Counted from the stretch's first letter, positions 45,089 through 53,704 are shown. The stretch: 64,000 nucleotides of DNA from Flavobacterium palustre (GCF_014639535.1 NZ_BMGA01000003.1:124001-188000), one strand, 5' to 3'. Translations and numbers: made by a program. The notes: generated from the letters alone by a model not told the origin.

Positions 45089-45157
45089 GTGAGATAAATC
45101 TTTTTCTATAAAGGGATTAATCTTATATTTAGAAAATTAAAAATCAAACACAATCAA

Positions 45158-45598
45158 ATGAAAAAATCACTATTAATCTTAAGTTTTTGTGTATTATCAC
45201 TCTCTGCAAATGCTCAAAATTCAACCAAAACAGACAAAATAAAGCAATTACTGGAGTTAACCGGTTCCGGTAAAATGGCAATACAAATGATGAACCAAAT
45301 GATAGCTAGCCTTAAAACTACTCATTCTAAAGCTGGTGACGAATTTTGGGAAAACTTCAAAAAAGAAATAAAGGCTGAGGATATCGAAAACATGATTATT
45401 CCTATTTATGACAAACATTATACTGAAAGTGACATCGATCAATTAATTGCTTTTTACAATTCATCTATCGGAAAAAAAATGATTGCCACCATGCCTCAGG
45501 TTATGCAGGAGTCCGTGATTGTGGGACAAAATTGGGCAAAACAAATTATCGAAAAATCACAGGCTAAACTTAAAGAAAATAACAATTTGGAAAAGTAA
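45158..45598 (+). CDS. DUF2059 domain protein, exported
   Basis: This 146-residue protein has a signal peptide (MKKSLLILSFCVLSLSANAQ) and the DUF2059 pattern: KIKQLLELTGSGKMAIQMMNQM early and IAFYNSSIGKKMIATMPQVMQES late. It is helical and probably periplasmic. The molecular function of the family is unknown. It is a single gene between purL and the HIT gene. Confidence 0.88.
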   Translation: MKKSLLILSFCVLSLSANAQNSTKTDKIKQLLELTGSGKMAIQMMNQMIASLKTTHSKAGDEFWENFKKEIKAEDIENMIIPIYDKHYTESDIDQLIAFYNSSIGKKMIATMPQVMQESVIVGQNWAKQIIEKSQAKLKENNNLEK

Positions 45599-45617
45599 AA
45601 TAGTATGGATAGATTTG
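45586..45617 (+). promoter_or_regulatory. Predicted promoter of the HIT gene
   Basis: TTTG (45586-45589), a 20-base spacer and TAGATTTG (45610-45617) match the consensus. It overlaps the end of the DUF2059 gene and lies about 47 bp before the HIT start. Confidence 0.5.
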
Positions 45618-45663
45618 CTTTGATTTATCAAAATACTATTAATCAATTTATAATATAAACGCC

Positions 45664-46089
45664 ATGCCTAGTCCCGTTTCCGAATGTTCGTATTGCCAAA
45701 AAAACGAAGCATTATACAATTTAATGATTAAAATTACCGATTTAAAAGTATCCGAATTATTTATTTTCAAAGAACAATCTTATACAGGTCGTTTAAATGT
45801 GGTTTATAAAGATCACGGAATTGAATTTCATGAGTTATCTGATGAGCAACGTAATGCTTTCATGGACGATGTTGCTACCACTGCCAAAGCGATAGCTAAA
45901 GTATTTAATCCGGATAAAATTAATTATGGTGCTTTTTCAGATAAATTATCGCATTTACATTTTCATATTGTTCCTAAATATGCTGATGGTTATGGATTTG
46001 GAAATGTATTTGAAATGTTTCCTAACAGAGTAACGCTCTCAGATGCTGAATATGATACTATAATTGAAAAAGTAAAAGCTGCTTTATAA
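45664..46089 (+). CDS. HIT family nucleotide hydrolase/transferase
   Basis: This 141-residue protein carries the histidine triad SHLHFHIVPKY that gives HIT proteins their nucleotide-hydrolysing activity on AMP-linked substrates. A CxxC pair (CSYC, about residues 8-11) near the N-terminus may bind zinc, as in some bacterial HIT proteins. Length is normal. The substrate cannot be told from sequence. Confidence 0.93.
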   Translation: MPSPVSECSYCQKNEALYNLMIKITDLKVSELFIFKEQSYTGRLNVVYKDHGIEFHELSDEQRNAFMDDVATTAKAIAKVFNPDKINYGAFSDKLSHLHFHIVPKYADGYGFGNVFEMFPNRVTLSDAEYDTIIEKVKAAL

Positions 46090-46115
46090 AATCCTGCGAC
46101 ATATTTACAAAACAG

Positions 46116-46152
46116 AATCCTCTTTTTTATTCAATAAAAAGAGGATTTTTTT
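46116..46152 (+). terminator. Terminator after the HIT gene
   Basis: The stem AATCCTCTTTTT/AAAAAGAGGATT is followed by seven T. It lies 26 bp past the HIT stop. Confidence 0.85.
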
Positions 46153-46164
46153 ATTAGAAAAGGA

Positions 46165-46245
46165 ACACGGATTAAACTGATTTCAGCAGATTATCACTGA
46201 TTATACTAATAAAAATCCGTTTTTATCTGTGTCATCTGTGTGCCA
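46165..46245. repeat. Degenerate ATCTGTG-type intergenic repeat
   Basis: This stretch holds reiterated words such as CACGGATTAAACTGATTTC, CAGATTATCACTGATT, AATCCGTTTTTATCTGTGT and CATCTGTGTGCC, whose two halves are partly complementary. The same style of repeat is at 53625-53691 and, shorter, at 55378-55412. No coding signal is seen. Confidence 0.55.
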
Positions 46246-46351
46246 TCTTTTCAGTCTGCTTAGCGGACATCTGTAACCGTAAACAAACTCATTTCTGTAT
46301 CTGTAATTGATTTTTAACAATTAATAGCTTTACATTCTAAATATGTAGAGC

Positions 46352-46741
46352 ATGGAATCAAATTCAACACAACAGCAGCTTCTAAACTTCAGAGCAGTTA
46401 CTATCTCTGATCTCAACACAATAATTGGTCTTTACCAACAGCAAAACACTTCTTTTACGGAGTCCAATTCGCTATTCAACCATCACTTTGGGCTGCCGCT
46501 TTATGTAGCCGAATTAAACAATAAAATTGTAGGCTATTCGTATGCAACAATACAATCGGAAGATTATTGCCTGAAAACCCATATTGATACTACTTTTTCC
46601 AATTATTCTATTAACGAAAGTTTAATACTGGAATCGGAAGCATTTTTTAAAAATGAATGGCAAAATGCTTCCAATAGAAACCTGACGATTGCTATTGACC
46701 AATTGGTAAATTGGTTAAACAATTCCAATTCCCAAAACTAA
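46352..46741 (+). CDS. Small GNAT-like protein
   Basis: This 129-residue protein begins FRAVTISDLNTIIGLYQQQN and has LYVAELNNKIVGYSYATIQ, which resembles the first half of a GNAT acetyltransferase of the phosphinothricin type. The acetyl-CoA loop (Q/RxxGxG/A) is absent, so it is probably not a normal acetyltransferase, or is a shortened relative. It precedes the MocR gene by 55 bp on the same strand. Confidence 0.5.
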   Translation: MESNSTQQQLLNFRAVTISDLNTIIGLYQQQNTSFTESNSLFNHHFGLPLYVAELNNKIVGYSYATIQSEDYCLKTHIDTTFSNYSINESLILESEAFFKNEWQNASNRNLTIAIDQLVNWLNNSNSQN

Positions 46742-46796
46742 CACGGTTACAGTTTAAATATTCACTACTTTTATAGGACACAAATTTTGTAATACA

Positions 46797-48212
46797 ATGC
46801 AGAGAGAAATTTTATACTTGAAAATTGCAAAAATAATCGAAGAACAAATCACTTCGGGAACTTTAAAAATAGGCGATAAACTGCCTTCGATTCGCACCGT
46901 GCAAACAATTTACAACGTAAGCATCAATACGGTAAAACAGGCTTTTTTAGAACTGGAAAGTAAATCTTTAATAGAATCCCGTCCTAAATCAGGTTACTAT
47001 GTTAGTCAAACATTTCACTCTAATTTGGCACTTCCTTCGATAAACCAACTTAAATTATCCGAACAGGAAAAAGCCCCGGAAGATTTAATCAGTAAGGTTT
47101 TCAACACCTTTACCGATAAAAACATTACGCAATTCTCATTGGGAGTAACTGACAAAAGCATGTTGCCCATTGCCAAACTCAACAAAGGAGTTCTAAAAGT
47201 TCTTCGGAATTTAGAAGACAGTGGAACAGGCTACGAACCGGCACAGGGAAATATCAATTTAAGACGAAATGTTGCTAAATGGGCTTTTACCTGGAACGGT
47301 CATTTAACGGAGGATGATATTGTAACTACTTCGGGAGCGCTAAATGCCTTATTACATTCTTTAATGACGGTAACTAATCCCGGAGACACCATCGCCATTG
47401 AGAGTCCGGTGTATTTTGGTATTTTGCAAATGATAAAATCATTGGGATTAAACATCATCGAACTTCCTACCCATCCTGTTACAGGTGTTGCTATCGAAGA
47501 TTTGAAAAAGGTTCTACCTAAAATTAAAGCCTGTTGTTTTGTGACCAATTTCAACAATCCAATAGGAAGTTGTATGCCCGAGGAAAACAAAAAGGAATTA
47601 GTTCGATTGCTCACACTGCACAATATCCCTTTGATTGAAGATGATTTGTATGGTGATATTTTCTTTGGTACCAACCGACCAAAACCATGTAAGGCATTTG
47701 ATGAAGCAGGAATCGTCATGTGGTGTGGCTCGGTTTCTAAAACTCTGGCTCCAGGCTACAGAGTGGGCTGGGTTGCTCCCGGGAAATTCAAAGAAAAATT
47801 AATCCGTCAAAAACTAATACAAACCTTATCGAGTCCGCCACTGTATCAGGAAGTAATTGCTGATTTTATGGAGCATGGCCGATACGATCATCATTTAAGA
47901 ACTTTACGAAACACATTATACACCAACTATTTACACTTTCAACGTACTATAGAAAATCATTTTCCGGAAAACACTAAGATTTCAAAACCACAGGGAGGCT
48001 TTGTACTTTGGCTGGAACTAGATCCAAAAATTGACACTGCTGCCTTATATGATATTGCCATACAGCATAAAATAAGTTTTGCACCAGGCAGAATGTTCAC
48101 CCAACACGATCAATACAACAATTGCATGCGATTAAATTTTGCCGTAAAATGGGATGAAAAAGTAGAAAAAAGTCTAAAAAGATTAGGCACATTAATCAAA
48201 CAACAATTATAA
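46797..48212 (+). CDS. MocR-type GntR regulator with aminotransferase domain
   Basis: This 471-residue protein has an N-terminal GntR winged helix (about 1-75: LYLKIAKIIEEQITSGTLKIG and INTVKQAFLELESKSLIESR) fused to a class I aminotransferase domain (about 110-465). The PLP lysine is in GSVSKTLAPGYRVGW. MocR proteins use the aminotransferase fold as an effector sensor. It overlaps phzF-like by one base, so it may control or share substrate with that enzyme. Confidence 0.93.
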   Translation: MQREILYLKIAKIIEEQITSGTLKIGDKLPSIRTVQTIYNVSINTVKQAFLELESKSLIESRPKSGYYVSQTFHSNLALPSINQLKLSEQEKAPEDLISKVFNTFTDKNITQFSLGVTDKSMLPIAKLNKGVLKVLRNLEDSGTGYEPAQGNINLRRNVAKWAFTWNGHLTEDDIVTTSGALNALLHSLMTVTNPGDTIAIESPVYFGILQMIKSLGLNIIELPTHPVTGVAIEDLKKVLPKIKACCFVTNFNNPIGSCMPEENKKELVRLLTLHNIPLIEDDLYGDIFFGTNRPKPCKAFDEAGIVMWCGSVSKTLAPGYRVGWVAPGKFKEKLIRQKLIQTLSSPPLYQEVIADFMEHGRYDHHLRTLRNTLYTNYLHFQRTIENHFPENTKISKPQGGFVLWLELDPKIDTAALYDIAIQHKISFAPGRMFTQHDQYNNCMRLNFAVKWDEKVEKSLKRLGTLIKQQL

Positions 48213-48991
48213 TGAAACTCTATCAAATTGATGCTTTTAGCAAAAGCGTTTTCTCAGGAAATCCGGCTGCTGTTTGTCCGCTGGAAGAATGGTTAAGTGA
48301 TACCGTTATGCAAAAAATAGCCGCCGAAAACAATCTGGCCGAAACCGCCTTTTATGTCAAAAACAGTGATAACTACGAAATTAGATGGTTTACGCCCAAG
48401 ATTGAAGTAGATCTTTGCGGACATGCTACTTTAGCAGCCGCTTATGTATTATTTCATTTCGAAAATCATAACAATAACCTGATTGAATTTTACTCTCCCA
48501 GAAGCGGCAATTTAACCGTAACGAAAACAGGTGATTTACTCTCTTTGAATTTTCCTGCCGATACATTGGAACCCATTCCATTAACCTCTCAAATAACAGA
48601 TGGATTGAATATAAAACCAATTCAGGCTTTTAAAGGAAAAAGTGATTATATGTTCCTTTTTAACAACGAAGAAGAAATTCTGAATTTAGATCCCAACTTT
48701 GAAAAAATTTCGAAACTCGCTGTACGCGGAATTATTGTTACCGCCAAAGGAAATAACTCCGATTTTGTTTCCCGATTTTTTGCACCACAATCCGGTATTA
48801 ATGAAGATCCTGTAACAGGTTCAGCTCATACTACGCTCATCCCGTATTGGGCAAACGAATTGAATAAAACCCAATTATCAGCTATTCAGCTTTCGGAAAG
48901 AAGAGGTTATTTAGAATGTGAATTGTTAGAAAACAGAGTTCGCATTAGCGGATATGCTAAATGTTATTTAATTGGAGAATACTTTTTATAA
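48212..48991 (+). CDS. PhzF family isomerase/epimerase-like protein
   Basis: This 259-residue protein has the two-lobed PhzF fold signatures: YQIDAFSKSVFSGNPAAVCPL, the catalytic Glu44 in AAENNLAETAFYV, WFTPKIEVDLCGHATLAAA, and NEDPVTGSAHTTLIPYW. PhzF enzymes isomerise small amino- or hydroxy-acids; most members outside phenazine operons have unknown substrates. No phenazine genes are nearby. Pairing with MocR suggests an amino-acid-related substrate. Confidence 0.92.
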   Translation: MKLYQIDAFSKSVFSGNPAAVCPLEEWLSDTVMQKIAAENNLAETAFYVKNSDNYEIRWFTPKIEVDLCGHATLAAAYVLFHFENHNNNLIEFYSPRSGNLTVTKTGDLLSLNFPADTLEPIPLTSQITDGLNIKPIQAFKGKSDYMFLFNNEEEILNLDPNFEKISKLAVRGIIVTAKGNNSDFVSRFFAPQSGINEDPVTGSAHTTLIPYWANELNKTQLSAIQLSERRGYLECELLENRVRISGYAKCYLIGEYFL

Positions 48992-48996
48992 AAAGA

Positions 48997-49028
48997 AAAG
49001 CCGCTTTAAAACTAAAGCGACTTTCTTT
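48997..49028 (+). terminator. Weak terminator after the PhzF-like gene
   Basis: A 12-bp stem with one mismatch (AAAGCCGCTTTA/TAAAGCGACTTT) is followed by only a short T-run. Confidence 0.5.
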
Positions 49029-49079
49029 AAAAATTTATCAAACCCTAAAATGACAAATTCTATACTTTTATATTCTATT

Positions 49080-49268
49080 TTAATCTATTTCTAATGAGAT
49101 GTTTTCCATAAAAATTTGTGGCTCTCTCTCATTTTGCCAATAATCAGCCAGAATACTCAAAACAACATCTTTTAATCCACTGAAAGAACTTTCTAACTGA
49201 TTCTCTTCATCTTTGATTACTTCAATAAGTAAATCATTTACTTTTCTAATCTTATCGGAATTTGTCAT
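49080..49268 (-). CDS. Small acidic hypothetical protein (62 aa)
   Basis: This ORF encodes an acidic, helix-rich peptide (MTNSDKIRKVNDLLIEVIKD, then ENQLESSFSGLKDVVLSI). It has an ATG start and no competing ORF. Codon use looks like its neighbours. I do not recognise a family, and it could be a chance ORF. It lies 131 bp beyond the membrane protein gene, with no clear operon link. Confidence 0.4.
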   Translation of the reverse strand: MTNSDKIRKVNDLLIEVIKDEENQLESSFSGLKDVVLSILADYWQNEREPQIFMENISLEID

Positions 49269-49399
49269 CTTGTCTATAATTAATTCGTTAATTATTTCCT
49301 TTTTTTATTCGGGATAAAAGTATAAGAATTCCGTTTTTATGGCAATACCCACTTTTAGTGATTTTTCGATAAGAAATTAAGAAAAAACAACGTATTATC

Positions 49400-49951
49400 T
49401 TACTGTAAATCCAAAAACGTTATTATCACACTTTTTAAGACACGCAAACGCTTAATCCAAATTTGACATAACGCCAATAATTGAATTAAAAAAATGAGCA
49501 AAATAAAGGCCAGCAAAATATACTTAGTGGTTGTAAAATCAATATTATAGCTAAAGAATAACAACAATCCGCAAATGAAACCTACTCTGGCAATTATGGC
49601 AATCAAAGCATAGTGTTTCAATCTGACATAAAGACGTTCTAAAGCTGTTTTAATATCAGAACCATCCGTTAAATATTTATTGTAATAATAGCCGTAAAGC
49701 CCGTGAGCAATTGGTAAAATAAGACTGATTACCAAAATTAAGTTCACCCAGAAAGGCTTTGTCGCACCGTCAAACATGGAATAATATGCCACTAAAAATA
49801 AAAACCAGATCAAAACCTCCATCACAATTTGTTTACGAATTGACTTTAAAACAGGGTGTTTGTTTTCCTGTAAAAGCGATAACTGCATTTCATCGGTTTT
49901 CAAAACGGGTTTTACAGCATTCCAATCGGACTTTAAATCGTCTATTTCCAT
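49400..49951 (-). CDS. Four-helix membrane protein paired with an ECF sigma factor
   Basis: This 183-residue protein has a cytoplasmic N-terminus (MEIDDLKSDWNAVKPV) and four hydrophobic helices (about 43-62, 67-88, 113-135 and 144-166). It starts three bases after the sigma-factor stop, so both are cotranslated. The DLKSDWN-type N-terminus followed by helices suggests a membrane anti-sigma or partner protein, but there is no classic zinc anti-sigma motif. Function is inferred from context. Confidence 0.65.
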   Translation of the reverse strand: MEIDDLKSDWNAVKPVLKTDEMQLSLLQENKHPVLKSIRKQIVMEVLIWFLFLVAYYSMFDGATKPFWVNLILVISLILPIAHGLYGYYYNKYLTDGSDIKTALERLYVRLKHYALIAIIARVGFICGLLLFFSYNIDFTTTKYILLAFILLIFLIQLLALCQIWIKRLRVLKSVIITFLDLQ

Positions 49952-49954
49952 GAT

Positions 49955-50434
49955 TTATTGCATTAAGGTTTTAATTTTAGCTTTGATTCGATTGAGTTTT
50001 ACCCCAACATAATTCTCATTGACACCTGTGATTTCAGCAATTTGCTGATAAGACAGTTCTTCAAAGTACAAGCTGATTAAAGCTTTTTCGCTATCATCAA
50101 GCAGTTTTAAAACAGCAAACAATCGTTCTTGTCTTATTAGGACCTCATCATTTGGATGTTCTTCTGCAAAATCGGGCAATTGATTCTGATAATTAATTGT
50201 TGTGGTTTTCTTTCGAAAAGAAGCGATAGCGGTATTCAAAGCAATACGATATATCCAGGTACTCAACTTTGATTCTCCTTTAAATTTGGGATAGGATTTC
50301 CAAAGCTGGAAAACAATTTCCTGAAATAAATCTTCCCGATCTTCAGGACTATCCCGATACAATCGACAAAGTTTATGAATCATCGCATTGTACCGGGAAA
50401 GCGTAGCTAAAAAATCTTTCTCAATAGATTCCAT
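49955..50434 (-). CDS. ECF-type sigma-70 family RNA polymerase sigma factor
   Basis: This 159-residue sigma factor has region 2 (LYRDSPEDREDLFQEIVFQLW, LSTWIYRIALNTAIASFRK) and region 4 (ISLYFEELSYQQIAEITGVN with ENYVGVKLNRIKAKIK). Regions 1 and 3 are missing, as in ECF sigma factors. The membrane protein follows after three bases and a small lipoprotein precedes it by 43 bp. The signal and regulon are unknown. Confidence 0.94.
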   Translation of the reverse strand: MESIEKDFLATLSRYNAMIHKLCRLYRDSPEDREDLFQEIVFQLWKSYPKFKGESKLSTWIYRIALNTAIASFRKKTTTINYQNQLPDFAEEHPNDEVLIRQERLFAVLKLLDDSEKALISLYFEELSYQQIAEITGVNENYVGVKLNRIKAKIKTLMQ

Positions 50435-50477
50435 TTATAATCATTTCGTTTTGAATACAGACTAAGGTACACAAATT

Positions 50478-50675
50478 CTATTTCTGTCCCTTGTTTTCTA
50501 TTTTTAATTCTTTCTTTATCAAACGAATATCTTTAATAATCTGCTCGTTTTGAACTTTCAGACTATCTATTTTTTCCTGTAATTTTTCATCTCTGATTTT
50601 TGATCTTCCTTCTGGCGAAGATTCTTTTCCACAGCTCACTACTACAAAGAGAAGCATCATAAATATTGTTTTCAT
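50478..50675 (-). CDS. Small lipoprotein with coiled coil (65 aa)
   Basis: I place the start at the ATG at 50675 rather than farther upstream because it begins a compact lipoprotein signal (MKTIFMMLLFVVVSC, lipid Cys15). The mature part is a short charged coiled coil (KLQEKIDSLKVQNEQIIKDI) ending KIENKGQK. It lies 43 bp upstream of the sigma factor on the same strand, so it may belong to the same stress operon. No known family was recognised. Confidence 0.6.
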   Translation of the reverse strand: MKTIFMMLLFVVVSCGKESSPEGRSKIRDEKLQEKIDSLKVQNEQIIKDIRLIKKELKIENKGQK

Positions 50676-50893
50676 AATAATTGTTTTTTGACTCATTAGT
50701 TGTTCGAATTTTAAAAAACTTACAACTTTTATAAAAAAATATTTCAGCAATAAAGATTAGAGACTAAAACAAAATTATAACCAATTAATTTAAAACACTT
50801 TAAAACAATTTTAGCGTTTTTTTTGTAAATTTATTTAGATTCAAAACCTCTCTAAAAAACGGAATAATCTAAATTTATAAAACAAATTCAAAG

Positions 50894-51739
50894 ATGGAAC
50901 CAGAACTACAACAAATCCGTGAGCAGCAAAAAGACTCCTGGAACAAGTTTTCCCCGGGCTGGAAAAAATGGGATGACTTAATTATGGATTTTTTAAAACC
51001 CATAGGCGATAAAATGATAGAACTTATCAACCCTAAAGAAAATGAAAACGTGCTCGATGTAGCATCGGGAACCGGTGAACCCGGCATTAGCATTGCTGCA
51101 AAAATTGGAAACGGTAAAATAATATTTACCGATTTATCAAACGGAATGCTGGAAATAGCTAAAGAAAATGCAAGTAAAGCAGGAATTCCTAATTTTGAAA
51201 CTCAGGTTTGCGATGTTTCCGAACTTCCTTTTGATGATAACAGCTTTGATATTGTTAGTTGCCGACTCGGTTTTATGTTTTTTCCTGACATGCAAATGGC
51301 GGCTAAGGAATTAGTAAGGGTTCTCAAACCCGGAGGACGATTCACAACATCAGTATGGTGTGGTCCTGAAAAAAACTTTTGGGTAACAGCCGTTGGCGGA
51401 ACCATAAACAAAAACATGGGACTTACACCTCCTCCTGAAGGTGCACCGGGAATGTTTAGATGTGCAAAACCCGGTTTTCTTGCCGATATTTTTAAGGAAG
51501 CCGGACTTAAAAACGTTTCAGAAACTGAAGTAGCAGGAGCGGTAAATTGCGGAACTGCCGAAACCTATTGGGACATGATGACTGAAATTGCTGCTCCATT
51601 TGTAGCTGCATTAAGTAATGCCGATGATGCTATGAGAGCAAAAATAAAACAGGAAGTTTATGAATTAATCAACGAAAAATACCCTGATGGAAATGTTTCA
51701 ATTCCCTCCAGTGCATTCGTTATTTATGGTGAAAAATAA
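50894..51739 (+). CDS. Class I SAM-dependent methyltransferase (UbiE-like)
   Basis: This 281-residue methyltransferase has the SAM-binding motif I VLDVASGTGEPGISIA, an acidic motif II (FTDLSNGMLEIA), and LPFDDNSFDIVSCRLGFMFF. It resembles UbiE/COQ5-type enzymes in the first half, but the C-terminal half differs, so a menaquinone role is not claimed. Its substrate is unknown. It is divergent from the small lipoprotein gene. Confidence 0.88.
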   Translation: MEPELQQIREQQKDSWNKFSPGWKKWDDLIMDFLKPIGDKMIELINPKENENVLDVASGTGEPGISIAAKIGNGKIIFTDLSNGMLEIAKENASKAGIPNFETQVCDVSELPFDDNSFDIVSCRLGFMFFPDMQMAAKELVRVLKPGGRFTTSVWCGPEKNFWVTAVGGTINKNMGLTPPPEGAPGMFRCAKPGFLADIFKEAGLKNVSETEVAGAVNCGTAETYWDMMTEIAAPFVAALSNADDAMRAKIKQEVYELINEKYPDGNVSIPSSAFVIYGEK

Positions 51740-51799
51740 TATTTAGACATTTTCATCCGTTAATTTATATATAGCCAAATTAAAAAACATTCAAAAAAC

Positions 51800-51830
51800 T
51801 TGCGCAACCAATTAATTGCATTTATATTTG
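51800..51830 (+). promoter_or_regulatory. Promoter of the ArsR operon
   Basis: TTG (51800-51802), a 20-base spacer and TATATTTG (51823-51830) match the consensus fully. The -7 element lies inside the palindrome at 51806-51843. Confidence 0.7.
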
Positions 51831-51843
51831 CAACTAATTGGTT
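51806..51843. promoter_or_regulatory. Candidate ArsR operator palindrome
   Basis: AACCAATTAATTGCA and TGCAACTAATTGGTT pair with one mismatch around an 8-base centre. The palindrome covers the -7 element, so a bound regulator would block RNA polymerase. It sits 16 bp before the arsR start codon, which fits autorepression. Confidence 0.65.
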
Positions 51844-51858
51844 TCTTAATTTTTCAAA

Positions 51859-52197
51859 GTGAGAAGAGATATTTTTCAGGCAATTGCCGATCCTACCCGA
51901 CGCGCCATTATGGGTCTTATTGCGGTTCAGGCAATGACGCCTAATGCCATTGCCGAACATTTTAATACCAGCCGACAGGCTATTTCTAAACATTTACGCA
52001 TACTTTCGGAATGTGAACTGCTGCAACAAGAACAAAAAGGCAGAGAAATTTATTATCAATTGGAAATAAACAAAATGAAAGAAATAGACCAATGGCTGGC
52101 GCAATTCAAAGCCATTTGGGAAAACCGTTTCAACGAATTGGATAACATATTAGCAACTCTTAAAAATAAAACCGATGAAAACGAATCTACAATTTGA
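51859..52197 (+). CDS. ArsR family winged-helix repressor (GTG start)
   Basis: This 112-residue regulator starts at GTG (51859-51861) with RRDIFQAIADPTRRAIMGLI, the usual ArsR N-terminus, and has the recognition helix TSRQAISKHLRILSECELL. No metal-binding cysteines are present in helix 3, so this is the non-metal type that typically precedes an SRPBCC (AHSA1) gene. It overlaps the SRPBCC gene by 23 bp. Confidence 0.93.
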   Translation: MRRDIFQAIADPTRRAIMGLIAVQAMTPNAIAEHFNTSRQAISKHLRILSECELLQQEQKGREIYYQLEINKMKEIDQWLAQFKAIWENRFNELDNILATLKNKTDENESTI

Positions 52198-52678
52198 CTT
52201 TATTGTCAACAAAGAAAACCACACTGTAAACGTAACAAGAGAATTTGCAGCCCAATTGCCTCTGGTTTGGGATGCCTGGACTAAACCTGAAATACTGGAT
52301 TTATGGTGGGCACCTAAGCCTTATAAAACCAAAACCAAATCGATGGATTTTAGAGAAGGAGGCTTTTGGTTTTATGGCATGGTCGCTCCTGACGGATTGA
52401 TACACTGGTGTAGAAATGATTATCAAAAAATAGACATTTTAAAAAGTTTCTCAGGCTTAGATGCTTTTTGTGACGAAAACGGAGTAGTCAACACCGATTT
52501 TCCCCGCACCGTTTGGAACAATACTTTTACCGAAAACGGAGAAACCACAACAGTAACTATCGTTGCACAATATGAAAATTTAGCCGACTTAGAACAAATT
52601 ATCACAATGGGATTCCAGGAAGGATTCACTATGGCTTTGGGTAATTTGGATGAGTATTTAAACGAAATAACTAAATGA
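52175..52678 (+). CDS. SRPBCC (AHSA1-like) domain protein
   Basis: This 167-residue protein has the START-like pattern VTREFAAQLPLVWDAWTKPE, DLWWAPKPYKTKTKSMDFREGG and TVWNNTFTENGETTTVTI. Such proteins bind hydrophobic ligands in a deep pocket. It is overlapped by arsR at the start (23 bp) and by the DUF6807 gene at the end (4 bp), so the three are translationally coupled. The ligand is unknown. Confidence 0.9.
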   Translation: MKTNLQFDFIVNKENHTVNVTREFAAQLPLVWDAWTKPEILDLWWAPKPYKTKTKSMDFREGGFWFYGMVAPDGLIHWCRNDYQKIDILKSFSGLDAFCDENGVVNTDFPRTVWNNTFTENGETTTVTIVAQYENLADLEQIITMGFQEGFTMALGNLDEYLNEITK

Positions 52679-53625
52679 ATCCATTAAAACGTATAAGTTC
52701 AATAGCAGTTATTTTCTTTTTGAGCCAAATCAGTTTTGGTCAAGTCAATCTAAAAATTGAATCTGACAAGACTTATTTTACCGAAGGAAAAGACAGTGTT
52801 TTAACGTATCAGGCTTCCGAAAAATCAATCAACGGCAAGTTTGTCCGTTCTAATTATATTCATCCGTTATACACTCTGAATGGTGCTGTTCTAACTGAGG
52901 ACTTCCCTGCTGATCATTTACATCATCGGGGAATATTCTGGTCGTGGCATCAGCTATATATTGGTGATAAACGAATTGGCGATGCCTGGGAAATACAAAA
53001 TTTCAAATGGGAAGTCGCATCGGTAAAGGAGAAAAAACAAAAAGACAATAGCAAAGCAATACAAACAACTGTTTTATGGAAATCACCTTTATGGAAAGCC
53101 AAAAACGGAGAAGAAAAAGCTTTTGTAAAAGAAACAACAATCATTAAAGTTCATCCAAAACAACCGCAGTATCGTTTAATTGATATTGAAATTGCATTAT
53201 TGGCACTCGAACCCAATATGAAAATTGGCGGCTCAGAAGACGAGAAAGGCTATGGTGGTTTTTCGCCCCGAATAAAACTGAGTGATGATATTGTTTTTGC
53301 TGCTCCGACCGGAAAAATCACTCCAACAAACCTGCCGATTCCTGCCAGCGAATGGATGGATATCTCGGGTTCGATAGGCAAAAATGGCTCAGCGGCAGGA
53401 TTGACTATTTTATGTAATCCCAAAAATCCCGGTTTTCCAAATCTGTGGATTTTACGTGCCAAAAAAAGTATGCAGAATGCTGTTTTCCCTCATCCGGGAG
53501 CAAAAGCAATTCCGTTATCCAACAAAAAGCCAACTGTTTTACGCTATCGATTAATTATTCATGATGGCGATGCTGAAAGCATTCCAATTACTGAAATTTA
53601 TAAGAACTACACTAAAAAAAAATAG
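52675..53625 (+). CDS. DUF6807 (PmoA-like) exported protein
   Basis: This 316-residue protein has a signal peptide (MNPLKRISSIAVIFFLSQISFGQ) and DUF6807 motifs: SNYIHPLYTLNGAVLTEDFP and DHLHHRGIFWSWHQLY, then GGFSPRIKL. Such proteins are often found near sugar-acid or glycan genes in Bacteroidota. Here it is the third gene of an ArsR-SRPBCC operon with a 4-bp overlap, an odd partner for a cytoplasmic ligand-binding protein. Function is unknown. Confidence 0.82.
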   Translation: MNPLKRISSIAVIFFLSQISFGQVNLKIESDKTYFTEGKDSVLTYQASEKSINGKFVRSNYIHPLYTLNGAVLTEDFPADHLHHRGIFWSWHQLYIGDKRIGDAWEIQNFKWEVASVKEKKQKDNSKAIQTTVLWKSPLWKAKNGEEKAFVKETTIIKVHPKQPQYRLIDIEIALLALEPNMKIGGSEDEKGYGGFSPRIKLSDDIVFAAPTGKITPTNLPIPASEWMDISGSIGKNGSAAGLTILCNPKNPGFPNLWILRAKKSMQNAVFPHPGAKAIPLSNKKPTVLRYRLIIHDGDAESIPITEIYKNYTKKK

Positions 53626-53691
53626 CCACAGATTAAAAGATTTTCAAAGATTACTTTACTAAAATCTGTGTGAATCTGTGAAATCAGTGGC
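53625..53691. repeat. ATCTGTG-type intergenic repeat
   Basis: GCCACAGATT at the start and AATCTGTG with CAGTGGC at the end make the edges partly complementary. It shares word style with 46165-46245 and starts on the last base of the DUF6807 stop codon. Confidence 0.6.
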
Positions 53692-53704
53692 GAAAAAAAA
53701 TAAA

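Noticed and set aside
47300-47719. 139-codon minus-strand ORF inside the MocR gene
   Set aside because: It is a shadow of a strong PLP-domain gene.
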